Source of the DNA: Arthrobacter rhizosphaerae
GTDB taxonomy: Bacteria > Actinomycetota > Actinomycetes > Actinomycetales > Micrococcaceae
Direction of reading: 5' to 3'
Assembly: GCF_023062595.1 (NCBI RefSeq)
Contig: NZ_JALLAN010000003.1
Span: forward strand, 208,346 to 272,345
DNA length: 64,000 bases
Below, piece after piece: positions 23,895 through 32,055 of this stretch. The notes beneath the pieces were generated by a model, which saw nothing but the letters and a program-made list of their open reading frames with translations, was not told the origin of the DNA and did not search any database. The position numbers were made by a program, and so were the translations under genes. The stretch's first letter is position 1. Every line of letters starts with the position of its first letter.

Positions 23895-26111
23895 ATGACC
23901 CTTACTCACCTCCCTCCGGATGTCGAGGACAAACCGCCCACCCTCGAGGTACCGGAAGGCGGCGAGATCCTCACGTGGGGAAACAGCTGCATTCAGTTGC
24001 ACATCCTTCATGGAGAGGACACGGCGCCCCGCCTGCTAGCCCTTCACCACGCCAGCGAGCCTGTTCCGGACCTTGCCGGTTTGCGCCGCTCAGCACTGCC
24101 GTTGGTGGAACTCGCCTTGGCTGGGGACGGCCGGCACGGTACCGCTGGAAAACGGCATGTGGACGGCCGGGCAGCCCAGGGTTTGCGACTCACGGCGGTT
24201 GTCCGCAGCGAGTACGACGGCGGCAATCGCCTTCAGATTGACGCCAGCGACGCTGTCTCCGGCGTCGAAGTTTCAGTTTTCTATGAACTTTCCGACGGCT
24301 CGGCAGTCCTCCGGTGCTGGACAGAAGTCCGGGCCGGCGCCGCCGCCGTCGAACTCGAGTACATCTCGTCCCTGACGTTGTCCGGCTTGGGGCATGGAAC
24401 CGACTGGGAGGAGCGCTTCGGGCTTTGGGAAGCGGCCAATCCATGGTCCGGCGAGTTCCGCTGGCGCCGTTCGACGCTGGCTGAACACGGTCTCTACAAC
24501 GTCGGGATGGTGCAGTACAACCAGGTGGGCTCCAAAAACCGGATTGTCACGACGTCCACAGGGGCGTGGTCCACTGGCGAACAGCTGCCCCTGGGGATCC
24601 TCGAGGACCTGGATACCGGCCGTATGATCGGCTGGCAGGTGGAGAACAACGGGGCCTGGCACTATGAACTCGGGGACCGTTACGACGACGTCTACCTCAC
24701 CGTTTCCGGGCCGACCGCCGAGGAACACCAGTGGGCGGTGACCCTGAACCCGGGTGAGCGATTCACAACCGTTCCGGCCGCCGTCGTCGTAGTCCCTGTT
24801 GGGGGCTTGGACGCCGTGGCGACTGAACTGACCGCCTACCGGCGCCGGATCCGCCGGCCGCATACGGACAGTGTCCAGCTGCCGGTGATCTACAACGACT
24901 TCCTCAACTGCCTGATGTCGGATCCCACCACTGAGAAGGAGCTCCCGCTCATCGCGGCCGCCTCAAAGCTGGGGGTGGAGGTTTTCTGTATCGATGCCGG
25001 CTGGTATGACGACGAAAACGGCGGCTGGTGGGATTCCGTGGGCGAGTGGGAGCCGTCCTTGAACCGGTTCCCCGACGGCGGCCTGAGCGGCCTGATCGGA
25101 AAGATCCGCGAGGCCGGCATGAAGCCCGGCCTGTGGCTGGAACCGGAAGTGGTGGGAGCACGCAGCCGCATGGCCGACCTGCTTCCGGCCGACGCATTCT
25201 TCACACGGCGGGGCAAGAGAATCAAGGAATGGGGCCGCTACCAGCTTGACCTCCGGCACCCCGCAGCGCGCGCCCACCTTGACCAGGTGGTGGACCGGCT
25301 CATGGCCGACTTCGACCTCGCCTACCTGAAGCTCGACTACAACATCGACATCGGCGCGGGAACGGACGCTACAGGCGCTGCCGGCGCAGGGCTGCTCGAG
25401 CACAACAGGGCATTCCTTGAGTGGGTATCCACCGCGATGGACCGGCACCCCGGCCTCACCATTGAAGGGTGCTCGGCCGGTGGTTCCAGGACCGACGGCG
25501 CCTCGGGAGCAGTCTTTCCCGTCCAGTCGCTCACTGATCAGCAGGATTTCATCAAAACCCCTCCTATCTCCGCAGCCGCCGCCCTGGCAATTGCGCCAGA
25601 GCAGTCCGGAGTGTGGGCTTCAGTGGAAGGGAGCATGAACGCCGAGGAACTGGCCTTCTCCCTGAGCAGCGCACTCTTGGCACGCGTCCACTTGGCGGGA
25701 CACATCGACACGCTGAACGAGGCCCAGTTGGATGTGGTCCGTGAAGGGATTGATGCCTACAAGAGGCTGCGGACCGGCATTGCCGCCTCGGAACCGTCGT
25801 TCCCCCTGGGACTGCCCGGCTGGCGCGACCACTGGATCGCCCAGGGTGCAACATTCCCGGGTATCGCAGGAGATGAGGACTCCGAGACCGACCGCTATCT
25901 CATAGCCCTTCACCGCCGAGGCGGCCTGGCAGAACAGCTGATCACGCTGCCGGCATGGCTCGGTCCAAACCCCTTGGTTTCCGTGGCTTACCCGAGCTGG
26001 GGATCTTCCGCCGTCGAAATCCTGCCGGGTACAGCGGGCCAATCAGCGGTGCTGAAGGTGACAATGCCCGCAGCCCCGAGCGCACGGGTCATGGAGCTGC
26101 GGCCAGCCTAG
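23895..26111 (+). CDS. GH36 alpha-galactosidase
   Basis: A 738-residue cytoplasmic glycoside hydrolase of GH36 length; ATG 23895 with AGGAG upstream. An N-terminal beta-sandwich of about 300 residues precedes a TIM barrel. CIDAGWYDD (strand 2 region), LKLDYNIDIG with nucleophile Asp481, and GCSAGGSRTDG with the probable acid/base Asp534 are the family signatures. It hydrolyses terminal alpha-galactosyl groups from melibiose or raffinose-type oligosaccharides and galactomannan fragments. An operator at 23817 predicts repression by the LacI protein downstream. Stop at 26109-26111. Confidence 0.93.
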   Translation: MTLTHLPPDVEDKPPTLEVPEGGEILTWGNSCIQLHILHGEDTAPRLLALHHASEPVPDLAGLRRSALPLVELALAGDGRHGTAGKRHVDGRAAQGLRLTAVVRSEYDGGNRLQIDASDAVSGVEVSVFYELSDGSAVLRCWTEVRAGAAAVELEYISSLTLSGLGHGTDWEERFGLWEAANPWSGEFRWRRSTLAEHGLYNVGMVQYNQVGSKNRIVTTSTGAWSTGEQLPLGILEDLDTGRMIGWQVENNGAWHYELGDRYDDVYLTVSGPTAEEHQWAVTLNPGERFTTVPAAVVVVPVGGLDAVATELTAYRRRIRRPHTDSVQLPVIYNDFLNCLMSDPTTEKELPLIAAASKLGVEVFCIDAGWYDDENGGWWDSVGEWEPSLNRFPDGGLSGLIGKIREAGMKPGLWLEPEVVGARSRMADLLPADAFFTRRGKRIKEWGRYQLDLRHPAARAHLDQVVDRLMADFDLAYLKLDYNIDIGAGTDATGAAGAGLLEHNRAFLEWVSTAMDRHPGLTIEGCSAGGSRTDGASGAVFPVQSLTDQQDFIKTPPISAAAALAIAPEQSGVWASVEGSMNAEELAFSLSSALLARVHLAGHIDTLNEAQLDVVREGIDAYKRLRTGIAASEPSFPLGLPGWRDHWIAQGATFPGIAGDEDSETDRYLIALHRRGGLAEQLITLPAWLGPNPLVSVAYPSWGSSAVEILPGTAGQSAVLKVTMPAAPSARVMELRPA

Positions 26112-26432
26112 GCGCAGATCGTTCAACGTTCGCCCGGCACGCCCCCGCACGACCGGCCCTCCCCCGCATAACCGGTGCCGGGCAGCAACGCTTGTGCGGG
26201 TCCGGGCCGCCCTTACGGAACATGTGTCCTAACGAGCACGTGGTCACCGGCCGCTCTTGTCAGCCAGTGACCACGTGTGTTTGGGGGGCGGGATGAGCAG
26301 ACACCGTTTCCTGCAATTGCGCTACTAGGCGCTGTGGCGTGGACCTGAATGCCAACCGCCCTCAAAGGCAGCCCTGGCATATCCGGACACCCCGCCCCGG
26401 CTTGTTAGACAGCTACCGTCAGACCGGGACCA
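26112..26432. other. Intergenic region with a long hairpin
   Basis: This 321-bp gap between GH36 and the convergent hsp20 gene holds no coding sequence I can support. Its one clear element is an 11-bp perfect inverted repeat, CACGTGGTCAC at 26237-26247 and its complement at 26267-26277, with a 19-base loop. No T-run follows on either strand, so it is at best an atypical terminator shared by the two convergent genes. Confidence 0.55.
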
Positions 26433-26855
26433 TTAGGCCTTGATCTGCTGCTGTTGGCCGCCGGACTGGATTTCGATTTTGCGCGGCTTGGCCTCCTCGA
26501 GGACCGGGATCCGCACCTTGAGGACGCCCGCGTCATAGCTGGCGTGGACGTGGTCGGTGTTCAAGGTTTCACCCAGGACAAGCTGCCGGCTGAAAACACC
26601 GCGCGGGCGCTCGGAAGCGACCATCTCCGTGCCTTCACGAACCGGATCCTTCCGCTCTGCGCGGACCGTCAGGACATTGCGTTCAACGTCCACATCTACC
26701 GAGTCGACCTCGACGCCGGGAAGATCCAGCGCGACCACAATTTCATCGCCTTCCCGCCAGACGTCCATCGGCATCGCGGCGGGATGGGCAGTGGTGCCAA
26801 GCACCTGCTGAGCGAGCCGGTCCAGCTGCCGGAACGGGTCATTCAGCATCAACAT
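26433..26855 (-). CDS. Hsp20/alpha-crystallin small heat-shock protein
   Basis: 140 residues with a central alpha-crystallin domain: [21 protein letters not shown] at the start of the domain (quoted for position, residues about 28-48), [11 protein letters not shown], then [22 protein letters not shown] with the conserved GVL and the IxV-like C-terminal segment. It is an ATP-independent holdase chaperone in the cytoplasm. ATG 26855 with AGGAGGT 5 bases upstream. A good sigma-70-like promoter is visible (26914-26942). No HAIR or CIRCE element was found. Monocistronic. Confidence 0.93.
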   Translation of the reverse strand: MLMLNDPFRQLDRLAQQVLGTTAHPAAMPMDVWREGDEIVVALDLPGVEVDSVDVDVERNVLTVRAERKDPVREGTEMVASERPRGVFSRQLVLGETLNTDHVHASYDAGVLKVRIPVLEEAKPRKIEIQSGGQQQQIKA

Positions 26856-26913
26856 CTCATACCTCCTTTGGATCCATTTTCTTAGACCGGATGTATATCC
26901 GCTGATACAGATT

Positions 26914-26942
26914 CTTATAGCACCACACCATCAATCTGACAA
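26914..26942 (-). promoter_or_regulatory. Promoter of hsp20
   Basis: On the minus strand TTGTCA (26942-26937) is followed after 17 bases by TATAAG (26919-26914). The expected leader before the ATG at 26855 is about 50 bases and ends in a strong AGGAGGT ribosome site. Confidence 0.6.
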
Positions 26943-26994
26943 GAGGGTGATGCCATATAAACCTGTCCGAGAACGGGGTTTTTTCGAGTATGCC

Positions 26995-27279
26995 CTAGGG
27001 ATCAATGGACCAGCCCTCCTGATAATCAGGGTGGTTCATGTAGACCGAGGCGACGCACATAAGGACGTATTCGCTGGTCGCCCCGATCTGGGTGGGAATA
27101 TCGGTGACGAGCGGGACATTGCCGAGGATCTTCCGCTTGGCGTTGCATTCCGCAAGGACCCGCGCAGGATCGAACCAGCCGACAGCACCATGAACCTGAT
27201 CCCGGCTTTCGAGTCCCCTCCGGGCTTCTGCCTCTTCTTCTGCGATGCGTGCTTCGAGGAACTCGATGATGTCAGCCAT
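26995..27279 (-). CDS. DUF6221 family protein
   Basis: 94 residues from the ATG at 27279 (AAGGATG upstream; an in-frame start at 27297 is less likely). MADIIEFLEARIAEEEAEA forms a charged N-terminal helix; then WFDPARVLAECNAKRKIL and VYMNHPDYQEGW match the pattern of the actinobacterial DUF6221 family, whose function is unknown. No membrane segment or catalytic motif. The gene stands alone next to a repeat array. Confidence 0.8.
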   Translation of the reverse strand: MADIIEFLEARIAEEEAEARRGLESRDQVHGAVGWFDPARVLAECNAKRKILGNVPLVTDIPTQIGATSEYVLMCVASVYMNHPDYQEGWSIDP

Positions 27280-27343
27280 ACATTCATCCTTGCCCAAGTG
27301 GGCTTCAGGTCAAACATCGACCGAGGACAGCACCCCCTGCCAT

Positions 27344-27490
27344 CAGGACCCTCCCTCACCTTTCGCAGCCATTCCCCAAACCCTCCCTCACTTCCCGTCG
27401 CAAGGAGGACGAAATGTGAGGGAGCGTCCCGACTTAAGGGCGAAACGTGAGGGAGCGTCCCGACTTAAAGGGCGAAACGTGAGGGAGCGT
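27344..27490. repeat. Direct and inverted repeats around GTGAGGGAGCG
   Basis: Two and a half direct units of about 32 bp, GAAAYGTGAGGGAGCGTCCC plus GACTTAAAGGGC, occupy 27411-27441, 27442-27473 and 27474-27490. Two inverted copies of the core (CCCTCCCTCAC) lie at about 27348 and 27380, so the block can fold into alternative hairpins. It is a REP-like intergenic element between DUF6221 and lacI, which are divergent or tail-facing here. Confidence 0.75.
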
Positions 27491-27519
27491 TGACGGCTCA
27501 ACTCAAGGAACTAAGGGAC

Positions 27520-28533
27520 CTACGAACCGGCTGCAGCCGTGGAGTTCCTCAGGACGAGTTCGGGTTTGACGATGGACGATGCAGAGCCGTCAGCGCCATC
27601 AACGGCCGCAGAAAGGAGTTGGAAGGCGCGCGCCCCCAGGTCACCGAAATCCTGACGGACCGTTGTGAGTGAAGGCCGCCAGAGTGCAACATGGGGCTGA
27701 TCGTCGAAGCCCATCACGGAGACGTCTTCCGGAACACGGCGTCCGCGATCCAGCAGGGCGCTGATGACGCCGATCGCGACGTCGTCGTTTCCGCAGAAGA
27801 TTGCGGTTACGTCACCCTGGTCCGCGAGGTCGAGGCCGAGCTTGTAGCCGCTGGCAGGCTCCCAGGTGGCATGGAGCACTGGAGGAACAGGAGCTCCGGC
27901 AGTGGTAAGCGCCGATTTCCATCCCTGGGTGCGGCCCGAGTGCTTGCCCATCGTAGGAACGGCTACGTGGTGGACGGTCTTGTGACCCAGTGAGAGAAGG
28001 TACTCGGTGGCATCCCGGCCGGCGCTGCGCTCATCGAGGAGTGCGCTTGGATTGGATCCGCTGCGGCGCGTGCCGCCACCGGCCACAACCATGGGCACTG
28101 ACGACGGGAAGGCCTTCACAGCGGCCAGGCCGGGGCGGTCGAATTCGAGAATGATCACGCCGGCTACGGGCTGGGAGAGGACGAGGTCGATGGCGGCGTT
28201 CACCGCTGCTTCGCTGTCGGACTCAACCACCGCAATGATGACCGACAATCCGGCTTTCCTCGCTGCGTGCTCGATGCCCTCGATAGTTTTGGCGTAGCCG
28301 TAATTTGAGGTCGCGCCGGTCAGGACAGCAACCATGGACCGCTTGCCCGATCTTGTGGCACGGGCAGCACTGTTGGGCCGATATTCGAGGTCGTTTACGG
28401 CCTTCATCACCCGTTCGCGCAGTTCGGGCGCAACGTACTTGCTGCTCGTGAGCACACGGGAAACCGTCGGCACTGAAACACCGGCTGCTTTTGCAACATC
28501 GCTAAGGACCGGGACCCTGTTCTTTGCTTCCAT
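27520..28533 (-). CDS. LacI-family regulator of the galactoside/xyloside genes
   Basis: 337 residues starting at the ATG at 28533 (GGAG 5 bases upstream), preferred over an in-frame ATG at 28560 without ribosome site. The N-terminal helix-turn-helix reads VPVLSDVAKAAGVSVPTVSR, followed by the effector domain (VAVLTGATSNYGYAKTIEG; VSVMGFDDQPHVALWRPSLTTV late). A candidate operator 60 bases before its start, and similar sites before the GH36 and hydroxyacid dehydrogenase genes, point to an autoregulated repressor of plant-oligosaccharide use, probably responding to a galactose-containing or related sugar. Ligand identity is inference. Confidence 0.9.
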   Translation of the reverse strand: MEAKNRVPVLSDVAKAAGVSVPTVSRVLTSSKYVAPELRERVMKAVNDLEYRPNSAARATRSGKRSMVAVLTGATSNYGYAKTIEGIEHAARKAGLSVIIAVVESDSEAAVNAAIDLVLSQPVAGVIILEFDRPGLAAVKAFPSSVPMVVAGGGTRRSGSNPSALLDERSAGRDATEYLLSLGHKTVHHVAVPTMGKHSGRTQGWKSALTTAGAPVPPVLHATWEPASGYKLGLDLADQGDVTAIFCGNDDVAIGVISALLDRGRRVPEDVSVMGFDDQPHVALWRPSLTTVRQDFGDLGARAFQLLSAAVDGADGSASSIVKPELVLRNSTAAAGS

Positions 28534-28592
28534 ACTCACTCCATCAGAGTAACGCGACATAAGCGTTTCAGGGCCTAAATGGGCCCAATTCG

Positions 28593-28606
28593 GGTAATCG
28601 TTTTCC
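28593..28606. promoter_or_regulatory. Candidate autoregulatory operator of the second LacI gene
   Basis: GGTAATCGTTTTCC (reverse complement GGAAAACGATTACC) shares the GGAAAACG half-site with the 23817 operator and lies 60 bases before the ATG at 28533. Confidence 0.5.
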
Positions 28607-28664
28607 CGGGCTTGTGAGCAGAGGGCCGCGGCCCATGGCTCCTCAGCCAGTCAGTCCGGTCAAC

Positions 28665-29168
28665 TCAATTAGTCCACAACTCCAGAACACGCCGGATCCT
28701 CCGGTCGCCATCCGGTGCCATGTCCACGAGCGCAACCCGGTCAAGTACGACGGCGTCACCTCGGTGAGGTCGACTGTCACCTTGATGACTTACATGAGGG
28801 CGGTAATTTTGCAGCGTGTAGGCAGGAGTGGACACAACAGCACCAAGGTTCTGGACCTCGCGCAGGAGGCTTTCGTGGAGCGCCTGGAGGCGGGGATGCG
28901 GTTCGACGACGTTCACGGGAACCAACTGCCGGAGGCCGAACCCCGCCTCGTCCCCGATGGTAAGGCGTGTACCCAGCGCTGTTTTCACGGCCCCGTCAAC
29001 GCTGGCGACAACCCGCGCAGCGACCTCATCTCTTCCTCCCGCTTCCCCGCCTGGGCTGGAACCGACGTCGAACTTCACGAGGGTGATGTGCAGCGGCCAC
29101 CGCCCGCTGGGGAACTCCCCGCCAAGGGCCACGGGTTCAAGGAAGGCGACAAGAATGAGGTTCCACAT
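28665..29168 (-). CDS. 2'-5' RNA ligase-like phosphoesterase (2H family)
   Basis: 167 residues from ATG 29168; an in-frame ATG at 29240 would add 24 residues but lacks family-like sequence. Two H-x-S/T motifs of the 2H phosphoesterase superfamily are visible: RWPLHITLVKF and YRPHVSHQ. Homologues hydrolyse 2',3'-cyclic phosphates or ligate 2'-5' RNA ends in vitro; the cellular role in bacteria is unsettled. MWNLILVAFLEPV at the start resembles the common N-terminus of actinobacterial members. No ribosome site is evident, so leaderless translation is possible. Confidence 0.8.
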   Translation of the reverse strand: MWNLILVAFLEPVALGGEFPSGRWPLHITLVKFDVGSSPGGEAGGRDEVAARVVASVDGAVKTALGTRLTIGDEAGFGLRQLVPVNVVEPHPRLQALHESLLREVQNLGAVVSTPAYTLQNYRPHVSHQGDSRPHRGDAVVLDRVALVDMAPDGDRRIRRVLELWTN

Positions 29169-29275
29169 AATGCAATACTCGCAGCGGGAATTGGCCAATG
29201 GGGCAGGACATGGGATTAGAATGGAAAACGGAACGGACACATGCCATGCAGTTCATCTGCAGAAATCGCGTCCCC

Positions 29276-29315
29276 CAGTGCCTCCGGCGTGTCCCCCATC
29301 GTGCCGGAGGCACTG
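29276..29315 (+). other. Strong hairpin upstream of the uracil permease
   Basis: Arms CAGTGCCTCCGGC (29276-29288) and its complement (29303-29315) pair over 13 bp with a 14-base loop. No T-run follows. It lies about 97 bases before the permease ATG and, if transcribed, would be part of its leader. Confidence 0.7.
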
Positions 29316-29411
29316 CTGGTTTAAAGGCGCGCGCCAACCAGGCATGCAGGGCGGTAATGTTGCAGCGAACATCCCTGCCCTTGCGGCTACCCCTCTGAAA
29401 GGCTCTTGGCC

Positions 29412-30779
29412 ATGAGCATGCTCGGCACCAAATGGAAACTGCACGGAACAGGAAAGTCCGTACGTCCCGGTGAAGTGGTGGCCCCGGAAGAACGCCTCAC
29501 CTGGCCCCTGACAATCGGTGTGGGCATGCAGCACGTCGTCGCCATGTTCGGTGCGACGTTCCTGGTGCCTATCCTCACGGGAATGCCGCCCGCCACAACG
29601 CTGCTCTTCTCGGGTATTGGCACGCTCTTGTTCCTCGTGATCACCAAGGGCCGGGTTCCCAGCTACCTGGGCTCCAGCTTTGCGTTCATTGCCCCCATCG
29701 CGGCGTCCCAACAGCAATTCGGCGTGGGCGGCGCCCTGGGCGGCGTAGTGCTGGCCGGCGTCGGACTGGCAATTGTGGGAGCGGTGGTGCAGAAGTTCGG
29801 TGCAGGCTGGATCAACCGCCTGATGCCGCCCATTGTTACGGGCGCAATCGTGGCCCTAATCGGGCTTAACCTGGCGCCGGCGGCCAAGAACAACTTCGAC
29901 GCCGCTCCAGTCACGGCTGTTATCACCCTCGCAACGATCATCCTCGTCAGTGTGCTTTTCAAGGGGATCCTTGGGCGTCTGAGCATCCTTGTTGGAGTCG
30001 TCGTGGGTTATCTGGCGGCCATGACCCGGGGTGAAGTGAATTTTGCCAAGATGGATGCCGCGTCCTGGATCGGGCTGCCCACTTTCCAGACCCCTGAATT
30101 CCATCTGGGCGTGGTGGGGCTTTTCGTTCCCGTGGTCCTGGTGCTGGTGGCCGAGAACATCGGGCACGTTAAGTCCGTGGCCGCAATGACCGGCCGGAAT
30201 CTCGACGACGTCTCCGGCCGCGCGCTCATGGCTGACGGCGCCGCAACGGTCCTGGCAGGCTTCGGCGGTGGCTCGGGTACCACTACCTACGCGGAGAACA
30301 TCGGCGTTATGGCAGCCACCAAGGTCTACTCCACCGCGGCCTACTGGGTGGCCGGCAGCTTCGCTATCCTGCTGAGCTTTTCGCCAAAATTCGGGGAACT
30401 CATCGCCACCGTTCCCGCAGGTGTCCTTAGTGGAGCTGCCACCATGCTGTACGGGATGATCGGCATCCTCGGCGTGAAAATCTGGGTGCAAAACAAGGTC
30501 AACTTCTCCAATCCCATCAACCTGACCACAGCCGCCGTCGCCCTTATCATCGGCATCGCCGACTACACCTGGACTCTTGGAGAGCTCACGTTCACTGGGA
30601 TCGCCCTTGGCTCAGCGGCCGCCCTGATCATTTACCACGGCATGAAGGCGATTGCAGCGGCACGCGGAAGCGTGGCGGAACCGGAGACCGAACCGTCGTC
30701 CGCCAAATCGGTCCTGCCGCCTGCCGCCAAGGCAGCCGCCGCTGCCGGCGTAAAGCGCCAAGGGAAGAAGCGGCGTTAG
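29412..30779 (+). CDS. Uracil/xanthine permease, NCS2 family
   Basis: 455 residues and about 14 membrane segments, typical of UraA-type nucleobase:H+ symporters. Visible family signatures: LTIGVGMQHVVAMFGATFLVP in the first helix, VAENIGHVKSV in the middle (the Glu of the substrate site) and GFGGGSGTTTYAENIGVM. The C-terminus is a basic, Ala-rich cytoplasmic tail. ATG 29412 is favoured because AAAGG lies about 10 bases upstream; a TTG at 29406 is possible. Likely role: uptake of uracil for salvage. A long hairpin lies in its putative leader. Confidence 0.92.
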   Translation: MSMLGTKWKLHGTGKSVRPGEVVAPEERLTWPLTIGVGMQHVVAMFGATFLVPILTGMPPATTLLFSGIGTLLFLVITKGRVPSYLGSSFAFIAPIAASQQQFGVGGALGGVVLAGVGLAIVGAVVQKFGAGWINRLMPPIVTGAIVALIGLNLAPAAKNNFDAAPVTAVITLATIILVSVLFKGILGRLSILVGVVVGYLAAMTRGEVNFAKMDAASWIGLPTFQTPEFHLGVVGLFVPVVLVLVAENIGHVKSVAAMTGRNLDDVSGRALMADGAATVLAGFGGGSGTTTYAENIGVMAATKVYSTAAYWVAGSFAILLSFSPKFGELIATVPAGVLSGAATMLYGMIGILGVKIWVQNKVNFSNPINLTTAAVALIIGIADYTWTLGELTFTGIALGSAAALIIYHGMKAIAAARGSVAEPETEPSSAKSVLPPAAKAAAAAGVKRQGKKRR

Positions 30780-30827
30780 GAGTAGTTCCAATGGCGGGAA
30801 ATACGTCACACGATTGGGTCTTTTTGA

Positions 30828-30846
30828 TTAGGCCGAACAGGCCTAA
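30828..30846. promoter_or_regulatory. Inverted repeat upstream of the DUF1540 gene
   Basis: TTAGGCC-GAACA-GGCCTAA, 7-bp perfect arms with a 5-base spacer, lies 57 bases before the ATG at 30903 and 49 bases after the permease stop. The T-run precedes rather than follows it in the rightward direction, so an operator is more likely than a terminator. Confidence 0.5.
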
Positions 30847-30902
30847 CGTGGGAATCAGCCAGCCGCCCGTCCGGGGCGGGCAGAACCACGGAGGATCTTG
30901 CT

Positions 30903-31187
30903 ATGACATCGCACGTCGCCGACTGCAGCGTAACAAACTGCTCCTTCAACGACCATTCAGAATGCAATGCGGCAGCCATTACGGTTGGCGGTACTGAAGA
31001 CCATGCTCTTTGCGCCACATTCATTGATATCGGAGTCCATGGCGGCCTGCCAAAGGTGCTCGCCGACGTCGGGGCTTGCCAGCGTACGGAGTGCATCCAT
31101 AACGAGCACCTGATGTGCCAGGCGCCTGAGGTTCACGTCGGACCGGGCCGGGACAACGCCGATTGCCTGACGTACTCACACGCGTAA
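30903..31187 (+). CDS. DUF1540 cysteine-rich protein
   Basis: 94 residues with two DUF1540 modules: CSVTNCSFNDHSECNAAAITVG, with ALCATF closing the first, and GACQRTECIHNEHLMCQAPEVH, with ADCLTY closing the second (quoted to show Cys spacing). Eight cysteines plus histidines suggest metal binding; the function is unknown. Likely soluble and cytoplasmic. GGAGG lies upstream of the ATG. It is followed by a strong terminator at 31229 and preceded by an inverted repeat, so it is a single-gene unit. Confidence 0.87.
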   Translation: MTSHVADCSVTNCSFNDHSECNAAAITVGGTEDHALCATFIDIGVHGGLPKVLADVGACQRTECIHNEHLMCQAPEVHVGPGRDNADCLTYSHA

Positions 31188-31228
31188 ACCAACCTGAACA
31201 GACACAACTCTGAACAGCCAAAACAACC

Positions 31229-31265
31229 AGTGCCGGCCGCCTTTGGGCGGCCGGCACTTTCTTCT
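31229..31265 (+). terminator. Rho-independent terminator after DUF1540
   Basis: AGTGCCGGCCGCC (31229-31241), loop TTTG and the perfect complement (31246-31258), followed by a T-rich tract. A 13-bp GC-rich stem of this type is a confident intrinsic terminator. Confidence 0.88.
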
Positions 31266-31269
31266 GCTT

Positions 31270-31303
31270 CCTAAGGAATCCCTGGTCCTAAGGAATCCGT
31301 GGT
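31270..31303. repeat. 17-bp direct repeat, two copies
   Basis: CCTAAGGAATCCCTGGT (31270-31286) and CCTAAGGAATCCGTGGT (31287-31303) are adjacent, between the DUF1540 terminator and the end of the next leftward gene. Confidence 0.75.
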
Positions 31304-31322
31304 CGCTGTCTAACTCCTGCTT

Positions 31323-31955
31323 CTAGCCGGCGTCGAATGTTTCCTTGTCGCCTTCGCGATCCTGCGGGGATCGTTCATCCGGGAGGTCCGTTCCGCTTCC
31401 ATCCGGAATTCCGGCCGCGTCCCGCTGAGGCTCCGAGGAAAAGGGGCGCCCCGAAGCGTCCTCGGTGTTGCTTTCGTCCATTTCGGCCTCCACCGAGGGA
31501 ACAGCGGCACCCGGATCGTCATAGTCCGCGGAGTCATCCCCCGAGGGGTCGGGGAGCTGCTGCTCCGGCATCTCATCGGGATGGGCAGAAACGGGATTAC
31601 CAGAGCCCCCCGCGCTGCCGGGTCCTGCGGAAGATCCGGGCACAGGCTCGAAGCCAGGGTCGGTGCTTTCGTTTTCTGCCATCATCTGATCCTCCGTACC
31701 TCCGAAGCGGCCTGCTCCGGGCTCTCCTGCACTGTCCTTGTCCTCTGTTCCGAACTGGCTCAAATCCGGAGATTCCGCAGGGAACTTCTCGCCCTCGGGG
31801 CTGTCCTGGCTCAGTCCTGCCGCGTCGAAGGCTTCTTCCTCGCGTGGTTGTGCAAACTGCTTGTTGTCCCCTGGGGGCATTTCCTGCTCAGCCGTTGGCG
31901 TTCCATAGCCCCCGGCTTCCTCCGCGACGCGATCGTTCTGGCTCTCCTCGCTCAT
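31323..31955 (-). CDS. Acidic, disordered hypothetical protein
   Basis: 210 residues, very rich in Glu, Asp, Pro, Gly and Ser, without hydrophobic core, membrane segment or recognisable domain; expected to be intrinsically disordered and soluble. The ATG at 31955 has an excellent AAGGAGGAAG ribosome site, which supports real translation. Similar low-complexity acidic proteins lie at 38941, 41538 and 42906. The nearby SDR and membrane genes are of stress-associated types, so a desiccation or stress role is plausible but is inference only. The antisense open frame in this region is a composition artefact. Confidence 0.65.
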   Translation of the reverse strand: MSEESQNDRVAEEAGGYGTPTAEQEMPPGDNKQFAQPREEEAFDAAGLSQDSPEGEKFPAESPDLSQFGTEDKDSAGEPGAGRFGGTEDQMMAENESTDPGFEPVPGSSAGPGSAGGSGNPVSAHPDEMPEQQLPDPSGDDSADYDDPGAAVPSVEAEMDESNTEDASGRPFSSEPQRDAAGIPDGSGTDLPDERSPQDREGDKETFDAG

Positions 31956-32055
31956 TTCTTCCTCCTTGTTAGTCGGTTCTGAACTGGTCGGTTGCCATCT
32001 GGGGTCCTTGGCTAAACGGATTGGCTGCGGCTAGTCGTGTTGGCTGCGTGGCGGC

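Noticed and set aside
31337..31972. A 211-codon rightward open frame opposite the acidic disordered gene.
   Set aside because: The leftward frame has a near-consensus ribosome site; the rightward text is Arg/Pro-rich antisense.
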